Assembly: GCF_020080835.1 (NCBI RefSeq)
Contig: NC_058164.1
Coordinates: 7,217,666 to 7,281,665, forward strand
Direction: 5' to 3'
Origin: Cotesia glomerata
Taxonomy: Eukaryota > Arthropoda > Insecta > Hymenoptera > Braconidae
DNA length: 64,000 nt
Of the stretch, positions 47,460-60,886 are shown piece by piece. The position numbers and the translations under genes are program-made. The notes beneath the pieces are model-generated. The model saw only the letters and a program-made list of their open reading frames with translations, searched no databases and was not told the origin of the DNA. The first letter of the stretch is position 1. The number at the start of each line of letters is the position of its first letter.

Positions 47460-50400
47460 TAAAAAATGTCATATGGGTACTTAAATGAAAGGTCTCGATG
47501 AGTGTAACATCGAAATGAGTTTATGTCTAAAAAAATGTCAATAATTAAGAAATAACATTGTATCTTGTCAACTAATGACATTTTTAAAGATATAAGCTAA
47601 TCCCAATGTTACACTCATCGAGACCTTTCATTTGAGTACCCACATCAATTTTTTATATATTTATATATATTATATATATGTATACATGAAAAATATATCA
47701 AAATGCATGTGGGTACTCAAATGAAAGCTCTTGATGAGTATAAGATCGGGATGAGCTTATATCTTTAAAAACGTCAATAGTTAAAAAAGTACAGTGCAAT
47801 TTAACAGTGTAGTTAACAAAAGTCATTATTTAATAAAGCAAAATTTTAATTATTTATAATTCACAAGTCACGGCAGTCACATAGTGATTAGTTGCTAGCA
47901 AGTGATTGAAAAGTTTTAAAACAAAATTTCATTAATTATTAATTTTAAAATTAAAAAAAAAACCTTTTTATAAATATAAAACACTTTGCATTTTTTTTTA
48001 AATTGATTTTAATGATAATCATAAGCATTTTTTTGAATTTTTGTCAACCGTTAGATAGAGAGTAAAATGAACAGAGAACACACGTATATCCTTTCAATGA
48101 TAGAATTGTCACTTAAAAATTATCAATTTTTTATTAAATAAAAATTATTTATATAGTAGACAAAAAATTTTTTTACTGTACTAAAAATATGACTAAGATA
48201 GACAGTAAATTGTACCAACTTCTGATGTTGAAAAATTGTCGCACTTACGAAGATTCATACGGGACAATTAACATTACAAAGTTTCGGGATGAAAATTTTC
48301 CAAAAATTTATTTACTTATTCTTATTAGTTATCTCAAAATTATAGTAGAATTCATCAATAAATTTTTTTCGCGGTGATAAACATTAGAATTTATGACCTA
48401 AAATGAGTACATGAATTATTTCAAGCAAGATCAATAGTTGTATTGGATATTTCGGAGCAAAAGGTCAACGCTATGTTCATCTGTGAGTAAATAAATCCAA
48501 TAATTTATTATTTTTAATTAAGTGTTAAAATTAAGTTGATATAGATGATAATTAAATCAGCGGACCTCTGATAATTTTTTGTTTATTTAAGATTTAAATT
48601 AGTACTAAGGAAATATTAAAAAGAATACCTTCATAAGTTTTTTGAACTTTTACAAAAAAATCGTTTTATTTTAATTTTCTTATAATTATTTATTAGATAA
48701 ACAAATAAAAAAAATTGTCAAATGTTTGTTAATTTCAGTATCAATAACATGATGAAAGATTATATAAATAAATGGATTTATCGTATTGAAAAATAATTGA
48801 GTTAAAGCAATTACTTATAAAAGTATTCGAGAAAAACAACTTAAAAAATTGGATATTTCACTGCTGTTGTTTGAAGTATTTAAAGTCAAATAAATTATTT
48901 ATGATTTAATTGAAATAAAAAGTTTATTCAATCACAGTCTTCTGATTTCTCGTAGAGAAATAATTCCTAGTTAATTAATTAATTAATTAGCTTTTTTCTT
49001 TTAATATCGGCATCACGTACAGTCAGATAATCGTAAATTCAGTATATAATTAATTCTTGTTTTTTAATTTGAGTAATGTCATAAAAATCTGTGAATGGAT
49101 ATTGAATTATTGACATAACGGAACATTACTCAGGAAATTAATTCTAACAATATTTAATATTTAGTAGTTTTTAAATATTTCAACAAAAATCAATTTGAAA
49201 TAGGTTTTGACTTAAAATTAATTGATGTAAACTGGGTCACTAAAATTCTACAGAATTCATTAAAATGATTTTAATCCGTGAAGTTATCAATAAAATATTA
49301 CTATTAGATTTATCTTTACGCTTATACATTTAAATGTTTTTTTTTTTTGCTATTCTATATAGTAAGAATAAATTACGAGAAATAAAATTAATTACGAGAT
49401 TATTCTTTCAAATATTAAGCGAAATAACGATAAAAATTTTTCTTTTAAGTAAATCTGTTTTAATCAGTAGAAATTAATTTAATCGAACGACTTTAACATA
49501 TAATTAAATATAAATCTACAAATCTTTTTAAATTACTATTAAAAATAATTAAGATTAATTGAATTGTTATCAATATTCAACCGATATTTTGAAAATAAAT
49601 AAACAGGATTGAAATAATTATTATAAAAAAAAATGAGTTTTAAAAATAATTTATAAAATAACTTTAACAAAAAATGTAAGTCTTTATGACTCCATTATAA
49701 TTAAAAAAGAAAAAAATGATACTTCGATCTTAAAACAGAATAAAATATTAGTCTAGAAGCTTTTCCTTCAGATTAGGTAAAAATAATTCCAATTAGTTAA
49801 TTTATTAAAAAAAAATTACCTCTCAGTAAATCCGCGCATGTATTAAAGAGATAATCTCGAAAACAATAAAAAATAATGCTTCAATCGCAAAGTAACCTGA
49901 TACTTGTTATGAAATATTATTTTTGTCAATTGAATTCAAACCAATAACTCTATTTCTCTTTCCCCTAAAAAGTTTTCAATTTCCCAGCGGAAAGTTAAAA
50001 AACTTTACTATAAATAGATAAATAAAAAAGGTATAAAAAGATAACTCACTTCGAGCGGTTTACCAACGAGATAATTTATCGCATGATGTTCACTTAAATT
50101 CTTGGTATCTATGCCATTATTTTTTTGTGAAAATTCCACAATTTTACTCTGCATCCGACCCTCTTCAGCAGCTGCACTACTCGCTAATGTCATTGTAATG
50201 CTCGCTTTCCGTTTATCTTTATCTGCAGAGCCTTGAAAAATATATCACAAATCCATTATTATGCTCACAACAACATTTTATTTATCTTATTAATTATTGT
50301 GTTATCAAAAAAACTTTCTAAAAATAGTTTATACATTTCAAATTAATTACAGGCTTTTAGAAAAATTTTCAATGGAATCATCTCGATTAAAAATTTTTTA

Positions 50401-53400
50401 AGGGTCGGTCAACATTTTAAAAACCATTCAAGTAAAGCACTTTAAAAGTTTTTAGGTAATTTACATACCGAAAAGTAGACATAAACCACTTTGATATTGA
50501 GTAAAATCATAAAAAAATTATTAAGACAAAAAAACTAAAACTAAACAGTTTTAAAATTTTGAGCAACCCTTAAAAAATTTTCTACCGAGCTGTTATTTTT
50601 TATCAGTATTAGTAAATGAGTACTTGACAAATTATAATTTAGCCCAAAATAGTTCAAATTTATTAACAAAAACTTAAAAATTAATTAATTATAAAATCAT
50701 GAGTTAATACCAATATAATTAAACACTTAATCCCACTTGATTAATTTAAACACGTGTTTTAATAAAATATTTTAATGCACATTATATTTAGTTTCACACT
50801 AATACACTAATTATCTACCTATTAAATACCTATATATAATAAATTTGTATAAATAGAAATAGGTATAATTATTTTGGGTAACCAGATTATCAACACGGAA
50901 ACTGCTAATGGGTTTGTTAATTTTGGAAACAGAATACACTAACAATGATAAAGCTTTGTCATACATATATCTATATTTATACAATATATATATATATATA
51001 TTTTATATATATTCATCAACATATGTAAACATATATGAATGTTTGTATGGAGTTTGACACGTTACCTGAGTCAGATAGATTATCATGTTCACAATTTTCC
51101 ATACTAGGCGTTTTAAATGCAATGATTGTGGGTTTTGTTCTCATATATCTGAAACTTTGCGCCAATGATTTATTTTGCGGGCTGAGGTAAGCCAGACCCA
51201 GTGATTTCAACCGTGCACGACGTATTTTTATTTCATCAAAGTTTCTCTCTGATTCCGATCTCATGTAGTCACGTAGTCTATAAAAGTAACAATAATAAAA
51301 GAGTTATTCCATTAAATAAAAACCCGTATAAGTGTCATTATACTTTTGATTGTGATAATTTTTATTATAATTATAATTATAAATTATAGTGGTTTTTTTA
51401 TGTTGGCAGCAAAATAAAGTAAATAGTACAGGTAGTTATTTAAAATTTAAAGTTTACACACTATTTCAATTAGAGCTCTCGAAATTGATTAATATGTTTA
51501 TACATCTACTGGTAGCTGGTAAGCGAGTATATTATCCATATAACAACCCGAGTACTCTGCCAGCCGAGAGTAGGAGTTGTCCAAACATTAAGTTAATTGA
51601 AGTTTAAGTTTTAATGAGGTTTGGTCAGGTTACTTGATTTAATCAGCGGTTTGTATATTTATTTAAAAACTTACGCTATCAGTCGCTCACGTTTTTTCCG
51701 CTTAGTCTGCATATCTGGCATGGAAAACGACTTTTCAAGAGGCATTTTACTTGTAAGAAATAGCTGTCTCAGCTTTCTGTCTTGCGGCGAAACTACTGCA
51801 TCCTTGTGTCCATTCAAATCTACTATTGACATATATTTTACAATATAAAATAATATTATTTATTTATACTTATAAAATATCAATAAAGAGTATTGTGTGT
51901 TCAAGTACACTGATAGAAGGATTTATTTGTATTAAATAATATTTGTTAATCTATATATATATAGGAGACTTTCTATAGATATAGATAGTCACTCATCACG
52001 ATATCTCTGGAACTATAAGACCTAGAGACTTTAAATTTGGCAGGAATATTCCTTTTGCCAAGTAGAGGTCAGCTAAGAACGGATTTCACGAAATTACACC
52101 CACAAGGGGGGTTGCGGGGGTGTTCACGAAAAAAAATTCATATTTTTCAATTATGGCTTTTAATAGTTCAAAACTTGGTCAGAATGTTTCAAATTACATT
52201 TAGAAATTTTTTAAAAACGAATTCTGTAACATTCCACCCCCCTGGCGTGCCCGTGCGTGGGCGTCAAATTAAGAAAAAATTCGTAAATTTCAATCTATAG
52301 CTATTAATACTTTGAAACATGGCCAGAATGCTTTTTTGGCGTTTTTGAGCTGTTAAGAATAAATTTCATTAAATTCTACCCCCACATGTCCGTGCGTGGG
52401 CGTAAAATTAAAAGAAATTGTACCTTTTAATCTATAGCAGCTAAAGGATTGAAACTTGGCCAGATTGATTTTTTTGGAGTTTTTGAGCTGTAAAGAATGA
52501 ATTTTATGAAATGCCACCCTCACAAATTCTTGCGTGGGCGTTAATTAAAAAATTATAAAATTCAATTCCTAAAGGATAATAAGAAGGCATTAAATATAAA
52601 AAAAATTAAAAATTTTTATATAAGGTAAAAGCCCTAATAGATGATCATGTACCATTATATGATCACTCTATGTATTTGTATACCTATATTTGTGAATATA
52701 GATATACAAATACACGGAGTGATCATATACTGGTACGTGATCATTTATCGGAGCTTTTACCTTAATAGCTTAGAACATATTTTGTTGTTACATTTATAAA
52801 AAAAACTAAACTACTTAACGTAGTTAGATAACAAAATTAATATTTTTCGAGCATGGCGTATGTTGTACGCCACGCGAAGCGGGCGGGTAACGGCTAGTAG
52901 TTAATAAATCATTTATTAAAGACCACTTTTTAGTATCAAACAAATATTTCTTAGTATTTAAAATGATTTGTTTGTATTTAATAAATCTGATATTCATTTA
53001 TTAAATATTAATAAATCTTTTTAAATACTAAGAAATATTTGTTGACTAAAAAGTGGGCTCTAATAAATGATTTGTTAAATACTAACAACTATTTTTAACT
53101 ATAAAAAAATCCTTCTATCAGTGTAGACAGTTTTGTAATTTTTATAGAATTTTTTCGTTTTAATTTTTTTTAACTTCCTGCTAAGAAAATTCATGTGTGT
53201 AAATAAATTTTTGTCGAACGGTTTCTCGGAAACGAATTAACCGATTGAATTCTACGACACGTCATTTGAAAGGGTTTATCAAGACAGATCTTTAGATTAG
53301 ATTTGAGAGTTAATATATCGAGCCATTCCGAAGAAATTAAAAAAAAAAAACAAAAAAAAAAAATTTGAATATTTATGTTTTTTAAAAATAACTTTTTCAT

Positions 53401-56400
53401 ATAACCTGCATTGAAAATGTGAGTTTCAATGCCTGTTGAGCCAACCGAAACTAAACAATTTCAGACCAATGCGACTGTGCCGGGCAGGTATCAATTATTT
53501 CTTCCCGACGGACAGAAAATGACGATTTTCTGTCCGCGAGGTGAAGTTGCAGCTTTATTTTCAATCCTATCAATTGTTTGTTTATTTTATACCTTTATAA
53601 TTGTCATTCTAACCGTTAACTGTATTGACATATCATAATTCTGTTATTAAGCATAAATAAGAATGATAAAAGAAAACTTGTCAATTTACGAATAATGTTT
53701 GGTAAAAAATAAACTATTACTTTCTATTTTATTATAAGTTTCATAAGACTTGTTGCTGCATTGATATTGCCTCTGTTTGATTATTGCTGTGCTGTATTTA
53801 CGAACATGTCTGGTAGTTTGCAACAGAGACTACAAAGGAAGTTTAATGCCTGTATTAGATTTATCTATAGTGTTAGACGAAGTGAACACATAACTCCTTA
53901 CAGACTGCAGCTTGGCTGGTTAACGTTACAGAGTAGACGCGACTTTTTAATTACTTGTTTGGTGTATAAAATGCTACATATGCATCATGACAAGTTGTTG
54001 CGTGATGGATTTCGTATACTACTCTCAGTCAGAGATCGTGCTGTGCGCAGGAATGATGTATTTTATCAGCCGAGTTGTCGAACATTGACTTATGAACGTT
54101 CATTTCTATTGTCTGCGATAAGATGCTGGAATCAGCTTCCGGATGATCTTGTTGTGTTGGGCACATTTCAGGAATTCAGGCTTGCAAGTTTTCAATGGCA
54201 TTCTGAGAGAGATGCTTAAGAGTGTAAAATTGTGGTGATATATAACTGTTCAAATGTTGCGAAGAGTCAATGTTAATCAATGTTAATCTATGTTAATCAA
54301 TGCTAACTAATAATAATAACTAATGGCAATTACTGACAATTTAAGCTAATCATTTTTGCATTTAGTCTTTTTGTTGTTTGCTTACCATTTTACTTATGTA
54401 TTATTATTATTATTATTATTTTTATTAACATTATTATTATTATATAATGTACTCATTATAAATATAAATGTATTTGATTGTATGGCCCTTAGGGAGCACT
54501 TGCTCTAGGGTCAAAATTATTAAATAAATAAATAAATAAATAAAATGGTATTTTCGCTGTTCGTCTGAAACTATCTAGTTCTGGTTGGCTCCAGACATTG
54601 AAACTAGCATTTTTAATGCAACTTATATGAAAAATATAATGTGTGACGCGGGATGAAACACGATTTCAGACCGAGTGATGCCAGCCCTCGCTTCGCTCGG
54701 GCAGGCAACTTCACTCTGGTCTGAAATCGTTTTGTTTCATCTCTAGTCACACAATATACCATTAAGCGTGCACTGGTAGAAGGATTTGTTTATAGTTAAA
54801 AATAATTGTTAATATTTAACAAATCATTTGTTAGAGACCACTTTTTAATATTAAACAAATATTTAATGCACAGATTCCCAATTCTATCGAATTGACGTGC
54901 ACCTTTTATCCATGTAATTATTCTAGCTAATACTAATTGTAACTTTCAATATGCAATCATTATAACATTCCGGTGTCTTTCTTACGAAAATGAATAATAA
55001 TTGATATGAAAAAAAAAAATTGTAATGAGCATTGAAAATTTCAATTAAAGAAATTACAGGTCTCATAAGTGAAATAATCTGCCTAGTATATAAACATAAC
55101 CAATAGAATAAAAAAATTTATTTTAAACAAATGACACTCGAATATAATAAATTTAGTTACAATAAAAATTTATTATTTCTAAGTCAAAAAAATATAGGTT
55201 CCGGATAAGTAATCACCACCATATCATATACTAAAACCTTCTCCGAAACACGCTGCATCTTATGGTATAAGTATTATTCCGATCGGTTCAGTAGTTTTCG
55301 CAGTATAACTGGACAAAAAAACCGGCTCTCCATTTATTAGTATGGATTAATAAATCTTTTTAAATATTAAGAAATATTTGTTAAGGACTAAAAAGTGGTC
55401 TCTAATAAATGATTTGTTAAATATTAATAAATAATTTTAACTATAAATAAATCTTTCTATCAGTGTGCGAAAGAATCATAATAAAACCATGTATACATTT
55501 TTTGTGCTTAAAAAACTGCGTCAAATCTTATATCTTTAAACGAGCAATTCTTGTATATAAATATATATATAGTTAGAATCTCGGAAACGGCTCCAACGAT
55601 TTTCATGAAATTTAGTATGCAGAGAGTTTTGGGGACGATAAATCGATCTAGCTAGGATTCGTTCCGAGAAAATGTTATTTTATCCGTGTTTTCAGGTGAT
55701 TTACAGAAAAAAATTAGGAAAATGGTTGACCATAAAGACCATCCCTGCAATTTCCCGCTAATGCCATACTTTAGCGCTTAAAATTGCACTTATTACGTTT
55801 CTGAGCTCTTCGAGCTCAAAAATTTGATAAAAGTTTAATAAAACACTATTTTTTGAATTTTCAAACCTCAATAACTTTTGAATGAATGAACCGATTTTCA
55901 CACGGTTGGCGACATTCGACGCAGTTTTTTAAGCCTCATAAAAATCTTTAAGTTTTAATTGATCGAACTAAGAATTTCGAAGTAATTCCGAAAAAAACAC
56001 TTTTTTGGTTTTCTTTCGACAACGATAACTCACGAACGAATTAACCGATTTCAACCGGGCTGACGGTGATCGACGTGGATTTTTGATGTTAAAAGCTGAT
56101 TAATTTCTAGAATTTATCAAAATCTACCGGTTTGAATCAGTCTAAATTGTATTCAAAATCTGTTTGGTCAAGCCCCTTTGAATAGCGCATACAGAAATAC
56201 GGACATCATCGCGGAAACATTCAGGGAAGCTTCCGAGCACCTCAAAACGTCGAGATCTGATGAGAACTTGATTTTCGAAAAACGGGGTAAAATAACTTTT
56301 TTTCAATCTTATTAGCAAGAAGTTAAAAATACCGAGCAAAGCTCGGTCATCCAGGTACTGCTTTTTTAAAAATGAAAATCGAATGATGTATTCAAAAGTT

Positions 56401-57187
56401 ATAGTTGTTTAAAAATTCACCAAATTTTTTTTTGTTCAGTATTTTTTAAAAATATCTTTTAGATTTCTCAACTAATTAATATAAACCTTTATACATTTTT
56501 TTTTGTGCTATGAAAACTACGTCGAATGATTTGTTAAAAAAGAAAATCGAACGACGCATTCAAAAGTTATAGTTATTTAATAAATAATCAAAGAGCTTAA
56601 AATGTAAAAAACGGTGCTTTGAGTTTAAAAATGTCAAATATTAACCAAATAACACATTTTAAGGCGCTTTAAATTCAAACTTATCGGGAAGTTCTAGAGA
56701 TTTTTTTTTTATTCTTTTTTTAATTAGAATATTCTGAAATACTATTACTAATTTTTTGAGATATAGATAGAGTGATTGTAAATTTTTTAAAACTGACTCG
56801 AGAAAGTTTTAATATCAGAGTTAAAATTAAGGTTGTCAAATAATAGGGATGAAATTCGATGAGGAAAAAGAGATTTAAGTCGGGGTCAGAGTATAAAGAA
56901 AGTATGAAAATAAAGCATCAAAAAGCAAAGATTAAAAAGAGAATTTATTCTTTAAAAGAAAGGAAATCCTTTTAGAAATAATCTCATTGTTGTCAATAAA
57001 AAAGGAAAGATTAAAAAATAAATTTCATTAAAATCAAATATTAGCTAACTTGACGAGTCTTTGCTTATTTTTAGAAAAAAAAAGTATAAGAATTAATGTT
57101 AAGAAACGTCAAATGAACATTTCACTAAGGTAAGTTAGAGAAGTAGGGCATCTGTCTATTTAAATATTTTTAGTGATAAAAAAAATT

Positions 57188-57224
<37 letters not shown>

Positions 57225-60200
57225 CATTCTACTTCTTGACGAATTAAGATAAGACTGGTTTGATTTTCAAAAAATTAAATTTCATTTCATTTTGATCTAT
57301 AATTTATGTTTGATGCATTCATTTTTCAACATTGATATATTTTTTTCATGTTGTGCATTGAAAGTAGAAGAATTTAAAAAAGAAATTTGTCAATGTAAAT
57401 TTTTCACCATTGTCGGTAAATAAATTGACTAACAGGGGGTTATCAAAATTTTACTAATGTCACAAAATTCTGGAAAATTTTAAAATTGACGTAGCAATTA
57501 TTTATTTTTATAATTGTACACTGATAGAAGGATTTCTTACTATTTAAAAAGATTTCTTTGTATTTAAGAAATCATTTCTTAAACATCATTTTTTAATATT
57601 TAAAAAATATTTCTTAAATACAAAGAAATATTTCTTAAATATTAAGAAATATAAATACTAAGAAATATTTCTTAAATACAAAGAAATATTTTTTAAATAC
57701 TAAGAAATATTTTTTAAATGCTAAGAAATGATGTTTAAGAATGATTTCTTAAATACAAAGAAATCTTCTTAAATGCTAAGAAATCCTTCTATCAGTGTAC
57801 TACTTTAAATAGATGACAAGAAAAAAAAGGCCATTCGGCTACCGAAATGGAAGTAGATTTCATTTTATTTTATTTCGGTGGACAAAACGACTGTAAAAGT
57901 AAAATTTCAGGACTGTAAAGGTCAAAATTTCAATTGGAGAAGTTTTCAAATCCAAAAATATTCATCTAATTCGATTTTTTCAGAAGCAAGCCGGTTTTTA
58001 TCTTGAAGGACGCTCCGAGAAAAAACCGTTTTTTTTTTTTAAATTATTTTGAAATTTTGAGTACTTATACTCATAAGTATCCTCTGTACGCAGGAATTTT
58101 TTAAAAATAGTCTTTACGGCACTAAATTTTGAAATATTATCATTTAAAATTAGTATATTTTACAAACAAACCCTATGCTGACCGAAGTTCAAGCGAACGT
58201 TTTATTAAATATCAATCGTACTTTTCTTATGATTGTTTTAAAAAATTGAGAATCATTAATTGAAGATATAACAAGTATTTTTTATCAAAAATAACATAAA
58301 CGAGTGGTATTCATTTTTTTATAAATAATGTTTGAAGTTAGTGACTTTCGATATTTTACGTGAGTGGTTTATTTTAAGTAAGTGAGCGATAGTCTGTAAA
58401 GAGAGGTATCACTCACTAATGTGAGAAAAAAACCAATAGCCGTAACCTATTGGTGTCTTTTTCTTGTCTATGAACGTCCTTAATCAGCAAAGGGTAGAAC
58501 ATGTTAAAGAAAACCATGAATTAGTCTATTTCTCGATTTTTTTATAATTGAGAATAGATGTAGCCCCACTTTTATATAATTACCTTTAAAAATAATTTTT
58601 AATAAAAAGATAAAAATTCGATAAAAGAAAATAAAACTTGAAAAACCATCTCATTTGATATAAAATGCACATTATATATCTACAAAGAAGTATCTAGAAG
58701 TAAAATAAATGAAGAGTAATATGAAAAACCAAAAGTTTTATAAAAATAAATGATAGGTGGTATAAATGATGCGAAAAGTTATTTAAATTTTAGTTAGTTA
58801 CCATCTGGGTTGACAGTAGCTGTGTTGGCGGTGATGTTGATCATACCAGTAATATTTGAGCTGGACACCAACGCATCACTGTCACCAACAAAAAGAGGAT
58901 TGTCGAAGCTCCTAGGATCACCCTGGGATTCGTTTATAACTTTAACTTTGTCTTCTTCTTCTTCTATTGTTGTCGATGTCGATTGTGGAAGTCTAATAAT
59001 ATTTGAAAAATGAAAGAGTTATAAATTAAATCCATTGTTCCACTAGGTAATTAAAAATCATAATAATAATTATAGTAATAATGAGTTTATTGTAAGCTAC
59101 AGATTCCTACCTAGTTGAGGATGAACCAAATCCCTCGATGGCTATCGCATCTCCGCGCTCTAGTTTATGCTGCTCCTTTTCAAAGTATGCGTACAAACTA
59201 TTAGTCCATTCGCCTACGGCTCTTATGTGCAGCCACATGTACTCTAATATGATAATAATGTTCATTGTTAATATAAGCATAAGTATTTTAAAACAATGTG
59301 ACTGTTAATATTTTAGTACACATCACTTGCTTTATATTTTTTTAATAGTTTAAATATAAATTTCCAAATAGAATTATTATAAATAATCGAAATATTTCAT
59401 GCAATAAAGAGGATAAAGATTTCAATGATATAAATTAATATGTTAAAATAAAATATAATTAATTATTAGATTTTTTATGAAAAAATATGTTGCTAATAAT
59501 TAAAATTTTAATTTTAAAGTTTTACCATATATTTGCAAACATTTTTATAAATTATCATCGTGTTCAGAATTTATTTTGAAAAAAATCAGTAAAAGTGTAA
59601 ATACATTTTTTTTTAATTTTCAATTGTTATTTCTGAAGTTATCGACCGATTCAACTTATTTATTTAATACGAGCAATGAACCCAACTGCACATAAAACAT
59701 AAAAGTAAATGCAAGACATAGTATAAACACCGAGAGAAAAAATTTCTTTTTAAAAAAATTGAGATTGTTGTGATAATAAACTAATTTGTTGAAAATTTTC
59801 AACAATTTTATTTTTTATTACATGGTTCATTTTTTTCAAAACAAATTTTTTCTCTGTGTAGATATAATTTCATAACGATAACTAATTATAACTATGCATT
59901 GTCTACCAGGAACGATTTAGTAAAGCTATTTATATTGCTAATTAGAATCATCTTAAAAATTGTAGACATTATCAAATGTGTTTTATAAACGTATCTCGAT
60001 AAGCTGAGTCGGAAAATAGTTAAATTTTTTAAAAGTTGCTTTATGAGGATAAATCAAGGATATTCTGACGTAACTTCGTAACTCGATTGTTCGAATATTT
60101 TTGGTACTTTTGAAATTATTAAAAAAATTGACTCAAATCGTTTTTCATAGTAAAATTTTCATTTGAAAATATTGAAAAATTTAATTTCTAATTGCTATTT

Positions 60201-60805
60201 AGAATGTTTAGATTATTCTTATTTTCTACTTCACAAATTAATTGACTATGTTCAATGAATGTTAAAGAAAAAAAAAATTTTTAAAACTAAAAAAATTCTT
60301 TTTCAAATTTGAATTAAAAACAATTTAAGTATAATAATTACTTCGTAATGTTGAGTATTAAAAATTCTTAGTTCTTAGCTTTGTACTTTGTTCGGATAAT
60401 TTTATTTAAAACAGTTACAAGTTATAATTTAACTTTTAAAAGTATTTATATTACGACTGCTGAGCATTCGATTTTTTTATTACGATCATAAAATTTGTAT
60501 TCTAACAAGCATTGTTAGCTCTTGGACTTTTTTAATTCGTTGCAGAAAAACTTTTAAATCTTTTTCTCTTATCCAATTTTTTTTTCTTTTCTGTTGGTTG
60601 TTTTTTTATTTTTTTTATATAAAATTCAATTTTTGTTGCTTTATTTTATTCAACATCAGAAAAAGAAATCTTAACACCTGCCGGTCGCTTGAGGATGTAC
60701 GTTTTCAATCCGCTTGGGGTAAAAGTTTGGCATCTATCGTACACTTTTCTTCTCTCTCAGTTTAATAGCATACAGTTGAACAAGTTTGCTGGTGTAGTGT
60801 GTATA

Positions 60806-60886
<81 letters not shown>

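Larger units (their letters stand above)
51908..53123. mobile_element. CACTGATAGAAGGATTT MITE, copy 2, interrupted by a Helitron
   Basis: CACTGATAGAAGGATTTATT at the left, its complement at the right, and TA on both sides (51906-51907 and 53124-53125). The host MITE is about 270 bp once the 948-bp Helitron at 51950-52897 is removed. Confidence 0.85.

Noticed and set aside
53429..53638. 69-codon frame (starts MPVEPTETKQFQ)
   Set aside because: It lies in repeat-like intron DNA and contains a hairpin. I recognise no family. It could be a transposon relic, but there is not enough to call it.
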